Origin: Spirogloea muscicola
Taxonomy: Eukaryota; Streptophyta; Zygnematophyceae; Spirogloeales; Spirogloeaceae
Length of the DNA: 50,740 nucleotides
Direction: 5' to 3'
Assembly (NCBI GenBank): GCA_009602725.1
Contig: WELB01000001.1
Coordinates: 1,476,997-1,527,736, forward strand
Within the stretch, counting starts at the first letter, position 1. Each line of letters begins with the position of its first letter. Below are positions 10,229-19,915 of the stretch, one piece after another. A program made the translations under genes and the position numbers. The notes below the pieces were generated by a model, which saw only the letters and a list, made by a program, of their open reading frames with translations, had not been told where the DNA came from and made no database searches.

Positions 10229-10460
10229 AATGTGTGTATTAAGAGATGGGGAGGCCATGTGTGGCCAAGTACAAAGGCAAGCACATTGACAAATGCACGT
10301 CACCTGCTGCTAAGCCGACCCGCTCAGTAACCACGAGTCAGCACATAGAGGTCGCTAACTGATGCTCGAATACCGGATGGCAATCGACAAGCTCTCGGAC
10401 TACCAGCCAAGGCTCGACCAGCTTTCTGATGCAACGCATGAGCCTGAGCTCGCTGCAGGG
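10229..10460 (-). mobile_element. LINE 3' end, truncated copy
   Basis: On the minus strand about 45 codons of the LINE C terminus (signature LHQKAGRALAG, ending SDLYVLTRGY) stop at 10,324-10,326. The 3' UTR follows, with the shared tail ending near 10,229 (CATCTCTTAATACACACATT in that orientation). It lies directly downstream of a longer copy of the same family. Confidence 0.75.
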
Positions 10461-10696
10461 GGGTTCTCAATATGCACGAGTGGTAATATACACGCTCGAC
10501 AGGCTAACTTGGGGAGCCTGAGCACCGCCACAGAAGCGGGTGGCCAAGCTCAGAGCCCAGCACGCCGATGAAGCCCTATAGATTGGGAGGGCTGCGGAGG
10601 GCGGGGAGCGTGCGCCGGCAACTCGCAACTGGCACCTTGCAACGGCGGTCGTAGTAGCTGGCGTGACAACTAGGGAGGGAAGAAAGTGAGCGTGTA

Positions 10697-11865
10697 TGAA
10701 GAGATGGAGGGCCTGTGTGGCCAAGTACAAAGGCAAGCACATTGACAAATGTACGACACCTGCTGCTAAGCTGACCCGCTCAGTAACCACGAGTCAGCAC
10801 ATAGAGGTCGCTAACTGATGCCCGAATACCGGACAGCAATCGACAAGCTCTTGAGCTACCAGCTAAGGCTCGACCAGCTTTCTGATGCAACGCATGAGCC
10901 TGAGCTCGCTGCAGACAAGCTGACACTCGACGTCGCAAGAATGACAAGTAGGCTGCTGGCATGCCCATCGGAGCTGGAAGCATATCCTCACGTCGAGCAT
11001 ATCCCAAATTTGCAATATTCTCCAGTAGGGTATGGAAGCGAGGACCCATGCAGCCGAAAGTGTCAATTGCCGCCGGCAGGAGGTGATCGCTGCGGGGGTA
11101 GTCAGAGTAGTGTCGGAGCTTTCTCTGCTCAGCACCTCCCACTGCGTGGCCAGCAATGTGCGTCGATGCGGAACTCTTGTATGCCTTCGTCCAACCTTTA
11201 CCACCACATCAACCAAGGCTCCTGGGCCTCCGCCAGGTTGTTCACTCACAATGTCCAGGGTGCGACAGTGATGGCGTCCCTGAGAATCCGTGGTGATGGG
11301 CATTATATCTTCCACAATAGCGCGGTAGCCGGCGTCGCGCATCAGGTTCGCGAGGGCGTCCTGTAGGAGATTATGGACGCCCACCACCTCAGGGCCTGTG
11401 AGACACCGCAGCATGTGGGTGGCAAGGTCTCCGCCCTCCGCACGGAAGCCGCACCCACACTGAGTTACTCCAATCAGGCAGGTCGGGGGCAGGCCCAGGA
11501 ACAGCTGGAAAAGCGTCCGATATTCCTCGGGGCTAATTTTGAAATGCTTTATAGATGGCGTGCGTTGTGAGCCAGTCTGTTGCCCCAGGTGTTGCGAGCG
11601 ACGTGAGACGTGCCAGACTCCTTGGATTGGTCCTGATATCTGGCAGCTGAAGGTTCGCGGTGCGCCTGAGATTAAAGCGTGGCCATTCCAAGCCAATACA
11701 TTGTTCAGACGAAAGAATAGCGCAAAGAAAAGGGGCCTTAAGGACCCGTCCTACGTCTACTTCTACAGATTTGGCGCGCGGTGCGCATGAATTAAAAGGG
11801 TGGCCAATCCAAGCCATAACATTGTTCAGGCAACAACTGGTGCAAAAGATGTGAGGTAAGCTCAT
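10697..11865 (-). pseudogene. LINE ORF 3' portion with zinc-finger and endonuclease-like domain
   Basis: Minus strand, three frames are needed: about 11,865-11,560, 11,590-11,130 and 11,142-10,780. The order matches the C-terminal end of algal LINE polyproteins: a segment ending near the RT thumb (TPGATDWLTTHAIYK), SPEEYRTLFQLFLGLP, a CxCG...HxxxC finger (CGCGFRAEGGDLATHMLRC), a basic helix (VHNLLQDALANLMRDAGY), and paired acidic strands (LDIVSE, then VDVVV) resembling a restriction-like endonuclease core. It ends with IDTFGCMGPRFHTLLENIA and a terminal helix. In its family the protein nicks DNA and primes reverse transcription there. This copy lacks the RT core and is frameshifted. Its 3' UTR (10,697-10,779) abuts another copy of the family. 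Confidence 0.75.
11640..11850 (-). repeat. Two tandem repeat-B units
   Basis: Two diverged copies of the 90-bp unit lie in tandem (about 11,640-11,720 and 11,765-11,850), each with CTGAACAATGT-A-TGGCTTG and a downstream GCGCACCGCG in minus orientation. They overlap the LINE frame upstream of the zinc finger, so repeat B may be LINE coding sequence. Confidence 0.55.
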
Positions 11866-11939
11866 CTTTTTTGGGTGAGGGAGAGGGATGTGGAAACCGC
11901 TGGGAAAACCCAGCCCGAAATATTGGAAGAAGTGGCACT

Positions 11940-12010
11940 CCCAATGGGGGCAAGGGCTGTGAAAAAGCCAGACCGAAAAGAATTGACAAAGGTTCGAAGG
12001 GGCCAGAAAA
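11940..12010 (-). repeat. LINE-associated hairpin block
   Basis: The reverse complement (GGCCCCTTCGAACCTTTGTC, hairpin GGCTTTTTCACAGCC, CCCCCATTGGGAGTGCCAC) is nearly identical to plus-strand 20,430-20,500. This shows a dispersed unit in two orientations. Confidence 0.65.
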
Positions 12011-12084
12011 CGCTTAGCAGCTACGAAGGGGCAAGAAGAAGGGGCGTGAGGAAGCTATGGCAGTACGGGGGGAGGATGGACCAC

Positions 12085-12295
12085 TCAGTAGTTACTAGTG
12101 AGGAGCCTCAAATCCGACAGACTAGCTGCCAGAAAAGTATCCCCCTGACGAAAGCCAGAGGCCGCAGCGAGAGCACGGCCAGCACGCAGATGCAAGGCTT
12201 GGGCCATGGACGGCTGAAGAAAGACCGCCAACCTCATACGATAGACTTGGGCCCAAGAGCCAGCGGCGTTGAAGTTGGCCGCTCACCGCGCCAAA
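12085..12295 (-). pseudogene. LINE ORF C-terminal fragment
   Basis: One uninterrupted frame of about 70 codons on the minus strand ends at 12,085. It contains AQVYRMRLAVFLQPSMAQAL, then LRAGRALAAASGFRQGDTF, then DLRLLTSNY. It matches the copy at 30,248-30,735 almost residue for residue in the AQVYRMRLAV region, which fixes the frame. It is the third LINE end within 2 kb, all on the minus strand. Confidence 0.7.
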
Positions 12296-12299
12296 AAGC

Positions 12300-13030
12300 A
12301 AGCCTGGCTAGCAGGTCGAGCCACTGGGACCCGAGAGCCCCGTGCACGTCCACAGCCAGGGGGACGAACTCATCAGCAGCAGGGTGGTCGGCGTGTTTGG
12401 CCGCCTTGCTGCGAGCAGCCTTCGCCGCGAGCAGCCTTGGCCAGCCCGCGAGGCAGAGAGCCCCGGGTTGGAGCGGTCGACCACATCAGTGGTGACCACA
12501 TCCGTCTAATAATAAGAGTCGTTCTTCGAAAACAAAGATTGGAGAAGATGTAGCTGCGGCGAAACGGGAACTTCACTGACAGCCCGTTCTATTACAGATT
12601 GTATGAGCTCACATATATCTCAGACATAAACTTGTATTTAGCCAAACCAATTGATAATGAGATACTGTGTTTATGTCATCTGTGTGAATCCAGTTGTTTA
12701 CTTGTCCTTGACCTTACATGTACTTTCATTATCTGCAGTCAATTGTAATTTCTCAAATTCGGCAGTCCAGTTTATCGCCGAAGACGTGTACCACGACGTC
12801 GTCGCGCTGCGAAGCGCCACTGGCCGTCGGGATGGACGACGGGGGGGAGGGCGGGCCCCTCCGGCCAACGCGGCCACGCGGCGGGCCCGCGCGGCCCACA
12901 ATGACGGCCGCTTGACGTCAGGCCGCGCCACGTGGGGGTCTGCGGAGCGAGTTGCATAATCAGGTGCCCACCAGGGCTCCTCAATCAGCTACCACCCTCC
13001 CCCCCATCACTCCCCCCCGTACTCTCCCAC
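12300..13030. other. Upstream region of the CAD-like gene, no gene seen
   Basis: Contains an AT-richer stretch (12,595-12,780) followed by a GC-rich block. No coding frame with family similarity is present on either strand. The palindromic regulatory motifs are listed separately. Confidence 0.45.
12913..12935. promoter_or_regulatory. CRE-like and G-box palindromes
   Basis: TGACGTCA (12,913-12,920) and CCACGTGG (12,928-12,935) lie 7 bases apart, about 375 bp upstream of the CAD-like start. In plants both cores bind bZIP factors. The motifs are seen; a role in this gene is inference. Confidence 0.4.
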
Positions 13031-13032
13031 GC

Positions 13033-13105
13033 CTTATGTGCTTGCCTTTGTACTTGGCCACACATGGCCTCCCCATCTCTTAATATACATGCATTTTCTT
13101 GTCGC
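13033..13105 (+). repeat. LINE 3'-UTR fragment upstream of the CAD-like gene
   Basis: TGTGCTTGCCTTTGTACTTG at 13,037 and the following CCACACATGGCCTCCCCATC are the reverse complement of 10,232-10,290 with few changes. No coding part is attached. It ends about 205 bp before the ATG at 13,310, so it lies in the promoter or 5' UTR. Confidence 0.7.
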
Positions 13106-13149
13106 CCGTTCTAACCCATCAGCTCCCCATTACCCGCTCGCAGTTCATC

Positions 13150-13180
13150 GCGAGATCGCCGCCGCCGCCGCCGCCGCCAC
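13150..13180. repeat. GCC trinucleotide run
   Basis: About seven GCC units lie roughly 130 bp upstream of the CAD-like ATG. Similar runs sit next to most gene starts in this window. Confidence 0.7.
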
Positions 13181-13309
13181 CAGCTCCTGCGGCCCCGCCG
13201 CCTGTGCCGTCTGATCGCGCCGTGCGCGCGAGCTCGTCTCCCCGATCTCTCGTCAGGCCTGCCTTTGGCGCTCCCAACGCCCCGCTGCACTCTACCACCA
13301 GCTGCTGCC

Positions 13310-15337
13310 ATGGTTAGCAAGGGAAGCATCAAGGTGAGCGCAGAGTACATGGGCTCCTCCCTTTGCCTTCCAAAGCGGGCGAGGCTGGGCGCCGCAGGTC
13401 CACGATTAGGGCGATCGGAAGGGCCCAGGATCTTTGGCGTGCTTGATATGCGCGTGGCTCTGCTGAAGCAGGGGTTTGACATTGAGGACCAATATCCCTT
13501 CTGGCTTGTCTCATCTGACAGTCTGTTTAGGAATGTATGATGGAGCATGTCCGAAGCAGCTCGGAGCTCACGTGACTGGTGTTGTCACCATGATGCAGTC
13601 GTACGCTGCCAGAGATGAATCAGGCAAGCTATCCCCCTTCTCTCACCAGCTTCGCGAGGTGATGGAGACTGATGTGGTCATCAACATCAAGTACTGTGGA
13701 ATATGCCACAGCGACCTACATCAGGTCTGGGCCTCTGTCATTTGTACACAGTGGAGTGAGTCATTGCTCAGCTGACTGAGCACCAGTCTGACATGCAGAG
13801 GTGGAGTTTGCAAGTTCCTGTTGATGTGATGGTGTCCCAAATCTAGGACGTAGTTGACGTGCTGAACGCCTTCACGCTTCTGATAGTGAGACTATCTTTA
13901 CAGGCAAAGAATGAGTGGGGCTCGACCAAATACCCAGTGGTTCCTGGTCATGAGATCATTGGCATAGTGGAGAAGATGGGGCCGAAGGTCAGCAAGTTCC
14001 ATGAAGGTGATCGCGTGGGCGTGGGTTGCTTCGTCCGCTCCTGCCATGAGTGCGATGCCTGTGACAAGGGGCTGGAGAACTACTGCCCTAAGGTGGTGCA
14101 GACATATGGCAATCCAGACTGGATGGTGGGGGGAGAACCCACTCGCGGAGGATTCTCCTCAATGATAATCGTTGAGGAGAAATTTGTTCTCCGGATCCCT
14201 GAGAACCTTCCATCAGCAGCGGCTGCACCGCTGTTGTGCGCTGGCATCACAACATACAGGTGCACGACCAAAGCCTGTTGAGATTGTTATCTGCTCTGAT
14301 CTCTCATACTGCGTGTGGAGTGTCTAAAACCGTTGCTTCTCATGTCTGACTGCCTTCAGTCCACTCAAGCACTTTGGGATGACGGAGCCTGGGAAGAAGC
14401 TTGGTGTTGTTGGCCTCGGAGGCTTGGGGCACATGGCTGTCAAATTTGGCAAGGGCATGGACTTGCATGTCACAATTCTGAGTACCTCTCCAAGCAAGGA
14501 GGACGAGGCTCTGAATACTCTTGGAGCTGATGCTTTCATTCCAAGCAAGGACGTAGAAAAGGTTTGGAAATTTAACCAAATTATTTCAAAAGTCTTCACA
14601 TCCCTTTCTGTTCTCTACGTAGCAGCAGAAATTGTAGGGCGAGGCGGACGAGCCACATACAATTTGCGTGGTTGTCATTACATGTCCTAAGAATCAACAG
14701 ATTGCACCTGCTTTCACATCCAGCACTTGGAATTACCTGTATGGAAGATGCCCTTTTCTTCATCTCAAATATTGAGCAAGTATCAATCTGGATATTGTGA
14801 CACTTGACATTTGTGCAGATGAAGCAAGCAGCTGGAAGCCTTGACTACATCATTGACACTGTGTCAGCTCCTCACCCCCTTGAGCAGTACCTTTTGCTTC
14901 TGAAAGTGGATGGAAAGGTTTGTTTGCTGACCTGTATTGACCTGTGCATATGTTTGTACCTATGCTAGCAATAGGTGTAACTTAACTTTGACCATAGCAA
15001 ATCTGCTGTGAAGCTCATCGGCACCTCTAAAGTTGCCTCATTCCCACCTCCACTTGTGCAGATGGTTCTTCTTGGTGTGCCCCCCGAGCCTTATGAGATG
15101 TCGGCCGCCTCGTTGGTCTTCGGGAGGAAGATGTTGGCTGGAAGTTTGGTGGGTGGCATCAAAGAGACACAAGAGATGCTGGATTTCTGTGCTAAGAAGA
15201 ACATCACGTGCATGATCGAGATGATAACCTTGGACGACATCAATACAGCATTTGAGCGCATGGTCAATAACGATGTCAAGTATCGATTTGTTATCGACAT
15301 GGAGAAGAGCTTCTTGTTGAACAAGCCAGAGGAGTAG
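13310..15337 (+). CDS. CAD: Zinc-dependent alcohol dehydrogenase, cinnamyl-alcohol-dehydrogenase type
   Basis: NADP-dependent medium-chain dehydrogenase that interconverts aldehydes and alcohols; green algae lack lignin, so the substrate is unknown. Exons: 13310-13333, 13599-13724, 13904-14259, 14360-14561, 14819-14917, 15062-15337; phases close and give 360 residues, normal for the family. Catalytic zinc ligands are visible as CGICHSD (Cys44) and GHE (His66, Glu67). The four structural zinc cysteines lie in [15 protein letters not shown] (about 100-114). The nucleotide loop GLGGLG is at 187-192 and STSPSK follows, typical of NADPH use. The start is chosen because MVSKGSIK joins in phase to SYAARDESG, the family N terminus; ATGs at 13,533 and 13,590 are alternatives. 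A TGTAA signal lies at 15,422. Typically cytosolic. Confidence 0.9.
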
Positions 15338-15339
15338 GG

Positions 15340-17097
15340 CAATTATTCTACAACCCATAGGCCTGAAGTGAACAGGTTCTCACCCTTTGCATGACGTATA
15401 TTGGTGTCCTATTAACAATCATGTAAGCAGTAGCAAGCTTGTGCGTACTTGGTCCATGCAGTGGTTACACTCCTCTGTCTCATTGTACTCTACTAGACGA
15501 TCTTTCCACGATTGCACTGACTGTGGCCTGCATATAAGAGAAAGGCAGCTGTCGTGAGGTGCTAGTAGAAGCGTATGTATCATGTATCATGGAGCAGATT
15601 CTAATATCATCACAAGTTGCAAGTGCATCGACAAGTACATCATGCACTGGTTGGTTTCAAGAAGTCCTTATTGTGCATTTGCCTAGTCAGTACTTATTCA
15701 TCCATGCGCCAGGCTTCTATTGAGCTAGTGGGATGGAAATTTTGTAAAGCGTCGTGGAAACTCGAGTAATCTGTCATGAAATGGTCCTGTACCACTTATG
15801 TCAGGCTTCCGAACAGCCTTCGCTTTGCACGTGCCGCCTTTCAAATGCTAAAATCTTAGCGTTCACAATTTGGAAAAAGTTGTGGCGATGCTACCATTGG
15901 CTGTATTCTTGGTCTCTGGACAGGTATTATAGGGGTGGTCAATCTACCACAACCACCCCAGGGACGCCATGTCATGCCTCCGTGTGATCACGAGGCCGCT
16001 AATAACTACATCCATGATGCTCTGAAAATCCCAGCAGTCCAGTACGTGGCACGACGACCTAATCGCTTACACCACACGGCTATGCACGAGGTTACAGCAA
16101 AAAGACGAATGTTCTCTTGGTTACTCAGCTTGAAAAGAAGGCCAGATGAAGCCTCTGTACAGAGTTCAGGCATACACTAGTATGGAGGAGCTACTGGAGG
16201 ACGTCACGTCTCCACGCCAGACCCGCTCGATGGACGATTATCACCGCATGACAAATGCATCACCATGGATGTTGACATTGTAACGTTCTCGCCGTTGGGG
16301 CGTGCTAACGGTGGCAGTAATTTATCCAGTATCGTTTCTTCACCGTTGGGGCGTCGGTGTCGGTAATTCCGCTGCACCCTGTGTAGCTATTCCCGATGTC
16401 GGGTGAGTGAGTCCTGCCGAGGAGGGCCGCTGGGGCTCCCCTCGTCACCCACGCTACTTCGTGTCCCCATTGTTGGGCCCGCACCTCCGAGGGTGGGCCC
16501 TGGGACGACCCTCTTCAACCCCCCCGACTAATGTCCTCTTAGGTACCTTAGATTAGGTCTCCGTATTATGTAGCATTGTTTAGTCTGCACTCGACTCTGC
16601 CTGAACAATGTATTGGCTTGAATTGGCCTCCCTTTCAATTCATGCGCCCCGCGCGCCTTCTCTCCCCCGGGGAGGGGTGGCAGGTGGAACGCTATCAGTA
16701 GAGGGCCGAGGCCAGACTGCTCAGTCGGACCCGTGACGCCGAGAGAGGCACAGCCCTGCTTGCCTGCTGCCGCAGCTGCCGCCACAGCCCTGCTGCTGCC
16801 GTCTGCTGCTCAGCCCGTCGCCACAGCTCGTCGCTGCATCCATCGCCGGCTCGCCGTAAATGCCATGCTTGCGCCACATCTGGAGACAGCTATTAAGCCA
16901 GACCACCAGTAGAGTCGCCGCCTTCCTGTGGTGCTCAGGGTAAGACTTCCGCTGTGCGGTATGCGCGTATGTGTTCTGTGTGCACTGGCGTTTCCACTCT
17001 GTAGGGGGGTAGTCCCTAACCCCCTAGGTCCGAACTCCGATCAGGACGTACTATCCCCTAATTGCATGTCTAGGGCTTAGGACGTTTCAGGCATGCA
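15340..17097. other. Intergenic repetitive DNA
   Basis: After the CAD-like 3' UTR no gene is recognisable. At 16,285-16,370 a unit CCGTTGGGGCGT occurs twice, followed by GTCGGTAAT/GGCAGTAAT variants. GC-rich imperfect inverted repeats lie at 16,390-16,510. Repeat B is at 16,560-16,660. Confidence 0.5.
16560..16665 (+). repeat. Repeat family B copy
   Basis: Starts GTATTATGTAGC, contains CTGCCTGAACAATGTATTGG and ends ATGCGCCCCGCGCGCC. It matches 35,922-36,025 almost base for base, and 11,640-11,850 in reverse complement. Function unknown; a dispersed retroelement fragment is likely. Confidence 0.7.
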
Positions 17098-17102
17098 GCT
17101 GT

Positions 17103-17763
17103 TGTAACGAATGCTGTGGATCGCCAAGCCCGGGCTGCCGGCGACGCAAGGAAAAGCGGGAGGCATTGGGATGGGGCCGCAACGGTAAAACTGAGCAACG
17201 GTTACTGCAGGGGCAAGGGTCCAGGGGTCCGAGGTTGGGTGAAGAACTCACCCCCTCTCCCCATCTCGGGTGCCCCCTTTATAGCCCGACGGACTGCGAG
17301 CCCGGCCATACGGGCCCGGGTGGGATGTTCGGCACCCAGTCTCTCGTTGATGACCCGTCCACGACCTGTCGACGGCTATCAACGGCTACCACCGACAATC
17401 TACCCGTCACTCGCAGCTGACGGTCACTACCCCCAGGCTATCGTCAGCCGTCTATCATCCCCGTCAATACTAACGGCTAACAATGCCGTCAAGGCAGTCT
17501 ACAGCGCTGCCACCTCCCGTCGCCGTTCCAGCGCCAGCACCATGCTGTCTCGCGTGTCACGACTCCGGGTTGCGCCGCTCTCAGCTCTATATCAAAGCCA
17601 CGCTGCCCAGCCTGGTGAAATTGTCCGTCTCCAGGCATCTGTCAAGCCTTTCCTGCGGCACTGACAGTCAATTTATTTATCAGCCGGATGAGGTATCTAA
17701 TCTCCAGGCATCTGTCAATACATTACAGCTGCATTGACATTCCAGCCATGTAAATTCGTTACA
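17103..17763 (-). repeat. Long terminal repeat (3' LTR in element orientation)
   Basis: 661 bp, beginning TGTAACGAAT and ending ATTCGTTACA. The long open frames inside (17116-17664 plus) occur identically in the other LTR and are GC-rich accidental frames. Confidence 0.95.
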
Positions 17764-17776
17764 CAACGCCCCCCTT
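17764..17776 (-). other. Polypurine tract
   Basis: On the minus strand the bases before the LTR read CTAAGGGGGGCGT, a purine run next to TGTAACG. It primes plus-strand DNA synthesis in LTR elements. Confidence 0.7.
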
Positions 17777-18199
17777 AGAGGCGTAGCGTCCTCGCACGCC
17801 ACATTTTCCTTAGGCCTCCTTAGGCCAGACCTCAGTACACTGCCCTGTCTCGTCATGGAACCGGATGCATTGGCGAGTACAAGAAAGATTGGTGTGGGGA
17901 TGAGAGTCAAGAGCCACCCTGTAGCCCTTATCTTGGCGTCGTGCACAGTGCCTTGTCCAAGGGCCCTTGCACCGCGAAGTTGCTCAACATCCTCCACACA
18001 CCAATGCCATCATGGCTTCCCCATTGAAGACTCAGTTCTTCGTTTCTGGGGTGGTACTCCCTTCTTCACCAGAAGCTCCAGTCCACACGGAAAGCCGTCC
18101 ACTGGTTGTCGCCAGTGGGCACGTCGCTTCTTGGGCCAGCCACATGGGCTTCTAACCCCGGCAGTTTGTCAAAGGTGGACCTGATCCTTCAACACAAAC

Positions 18200-18330
18200 A
18201 TCAAGGGAGGTCGGATTCCAGCAGCAGCAGCAGCCATAGTGCAGCAGCAGCAGCAGCAGCAGCAGCCAAAATGGCAGTATCGGCTACTATAGCAGCAGCA
18301 GCATGAGCACCAGGACCAGCAACAGCAGGA
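18200..18330. repeat. CAG/CAGCAG microsatellite in the LTR element
   Basis: Several interrupted runs of AGC units (18,222-18,265 and 18,290-18,335). They encode poly-Ala or poly-Leu in chance frames and mark a low-complexity part of the internal region. Confidence 0.7.
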
Positions 18331-18845
18331 ATACAGCCAGGCGAGATAGCATCACCGTCATCCTCTGACTCTTCAGGATCGTTCCCATGTCGAGGAGCTC
18401 CCTTATGCCATCCGTTGCCATGCTCGCCGACGCGTGCCAAACGTCGAGTTGGTGGCGCGGTCGGCACCACAGGGCTCCATGGAAATGACCCTCATCTCGT
18501 GTGGTATAAAGCAGTTGGCTCCCCCAAATTGAGCTGAGCCAGTCCTGCACTTTCCCCTAGCCCAATACAGAGGCTACTCTGGCACTGGTGCCACTCTTGC
18601 ACAGTCCAGCATTGGAGCCAAAGCTCCTATGGCAATCTCAACAGCATGAAGACTCTCGGCCTCAAAACGGCTAAGTCACATATGCATGCAAGCGACACAC
18701 AGTCTTGCACAGGCTGTTGTTTTGCCATGGCAGGAATCACCATTCAGAGCATCAAGGACAAGAAACACAAACTCGGCCTTGAGCACATAGTCAACCTTCA
18801 CCTCCCAACCGCCGCTGAATTGGACATGCTGACAAGCAGCCAGTC

Positions 18846-19250
18846 CTACCAATAGCAGGGGATGTGCGCGTGAAGGGTTGACCCGGCGACAGCTGCCGTT
18901 GGGGTGCCAGTGGCGACGACGGCACGACCGACTTCACCTCGACGCCATGGTTGACAGTTGTGGCCCTTCCGGACCTCTGCCGACCCCCTGTTGTCGCCAC
19001 TGCTGGCGGCAACGGTCCCTCCGGACCCCTGTGGACACCAGCGGTTGCTAGCCGCTAGGTCCGCGGACTCACCCACGATGCAGGCAGAGAAGCTCGTCCA
19101 CCAGGCATCGTCGCGAGTGGTGTACCCGGCCGCTCGCGTGCAGGAGTTGTTGCACACGCGCCACACATCCCGCTTCCGCAGCGCCTCCTTGCCCGCCATG
19201 GCGCACACACCGTGTGAGCGCTGGCGAGGGCTTGTCTCCTCTGATACCAT
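18846..19250 (-). CDS. Unassigned ORF of the LTR element starting in the primer-binding site
   Basis: An open frame of 134 codons begins with the ATG formed by the primer-binding site (ATGGTATCAGAGG) and runs away from the 5' LTR. Its early part has protein-like composition (MAGKEALRKRDVWRVC, then TTRDDAWWTSFSACIVGESA); the rest is Gly/Ala/Ser-rich. I recognise no gag motif or zinc knuckle. It is the only frame in a gag position in this element. It may be a shortened gag, a captured gene piece, or chance. Confidence 0.35.
   Translation of the reverse strand: MVSEETSPRQRSHGVCAMAGKEALRKRDVWRVCNNSCTRAAGYTTRDDAWWTSFSACIVGESADLAASNRWCPQGSGGTVAASSGDNRGSAEVRKGHNCQPWRRGEVGRAVVATGTPTAAVAGSTLHAHIPCYW
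19239..19249 (-). other. Primer-binding site (initiator tRNA-Met)
   Basis: The minus strand reads TGGTATCAGAG one base after the LTR end ATTCGTTACA. This is complementary to the 3' end of plant-type initiator Met tRNA, the commonest primer of plant LTR elements. Confidence 0.9.
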
Positions 19251-19910
19251 TGTAACGAATGCTGTGGATCGCCAAGCCCGGGCTGCCGGCGGCGCAAGGA
19301 AAAGCGGGAGGCATTGGGATGGGGCCGCAACGGTAAAACTGAGCAACGGTTACTGCAGGGGCAAGGGTCCAGGGGTCCGAGGTTGGGTGAAGAACTCACC
19401 CCCTCTCCCATCTCGGGTGCCCCCTTTATAGCCCGACGGACTGCGAGCCCGGCCATACGGGCCCGGGTGGGATGTTCGGCACCCAGTCTCTCGTTGATGA
19501 CCCGTCCACGACCTGTCGACGGCTATCAACGGCTACCACCGACAATCTACCCGTCACTCGCAGCTGACGGTCACTACCCCCAGGCTATCGTCAGCCGTCT
19601 ATCATCCCCGTCAATACTAACGGCTAACAATGCCGTCAAGGCAGTCTACAGCGCTGCCACCTCCCGTCGCCGTTCCAGCGCCAGCACCATGCTGTCTCGC
19701 GTGTCACGACTCCGGGTTGCGCCGCTCTCAGCTCTATATCAAAGCCACGCTGCCCAGCCTGGTGAAATTGTCCGTCTCCAGGCATCTGTCAAGCCTTTCC
19801 TGCGGCACTGACAGTCAATTTATTTATCAGCCGGATGAGGTATCTAATCTCCAGGCATCTGTCAATACATTACAGCTGCATTGACATTCCAGCCATGTAA
19901 ATTCGTTACA
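19251..19910 (-). repeat. Long terminal repeat (5' LTR in element orientation)
   Basis: 660 bp, nearly identical to 17103-17763. It would carry the promoter for minus-strand transcription of the element. Confidence 0.95.
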
Positions 19911-19915
19911 GCTGT

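Larger units (their letters stand above)
17098..19915 (-). mobile_element. Complete non-autonomous LTR retrotransposon with 5-bp target duplication
   Basis: LTRs at 17103-17763 and 19251-19910 are direct repeats with perfect TGTAACGAAT/ATTCGTTACA ends. The 5-bp host duplication GCTGT flanks the element (17098-17102 and 19911-19915). A primer-binding site complementary to initiator tRNA-Met lies beside the right LTR on the minus strand, and a polypurine tract lies beside the left LTR, so the element reads right to left. The internal region is only 1,487 bp and has no protease, RT, RNase H or integrase, so it must borrow proteins from another element. I saw only two differences between the LTRs (one substitution near 17,143 and a one-base length change near 17,255), so insertion was very recent. 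Confidence 0.93.

Noticed and set aside
17116-17664. 182-codon plus-strand frame (and its twin at 19,314-19,811)
   Set aside because: It lies inside the LTRs, is GC-rich without protein-like composition, and one twin is changed by a one-base length difference; chance frame.
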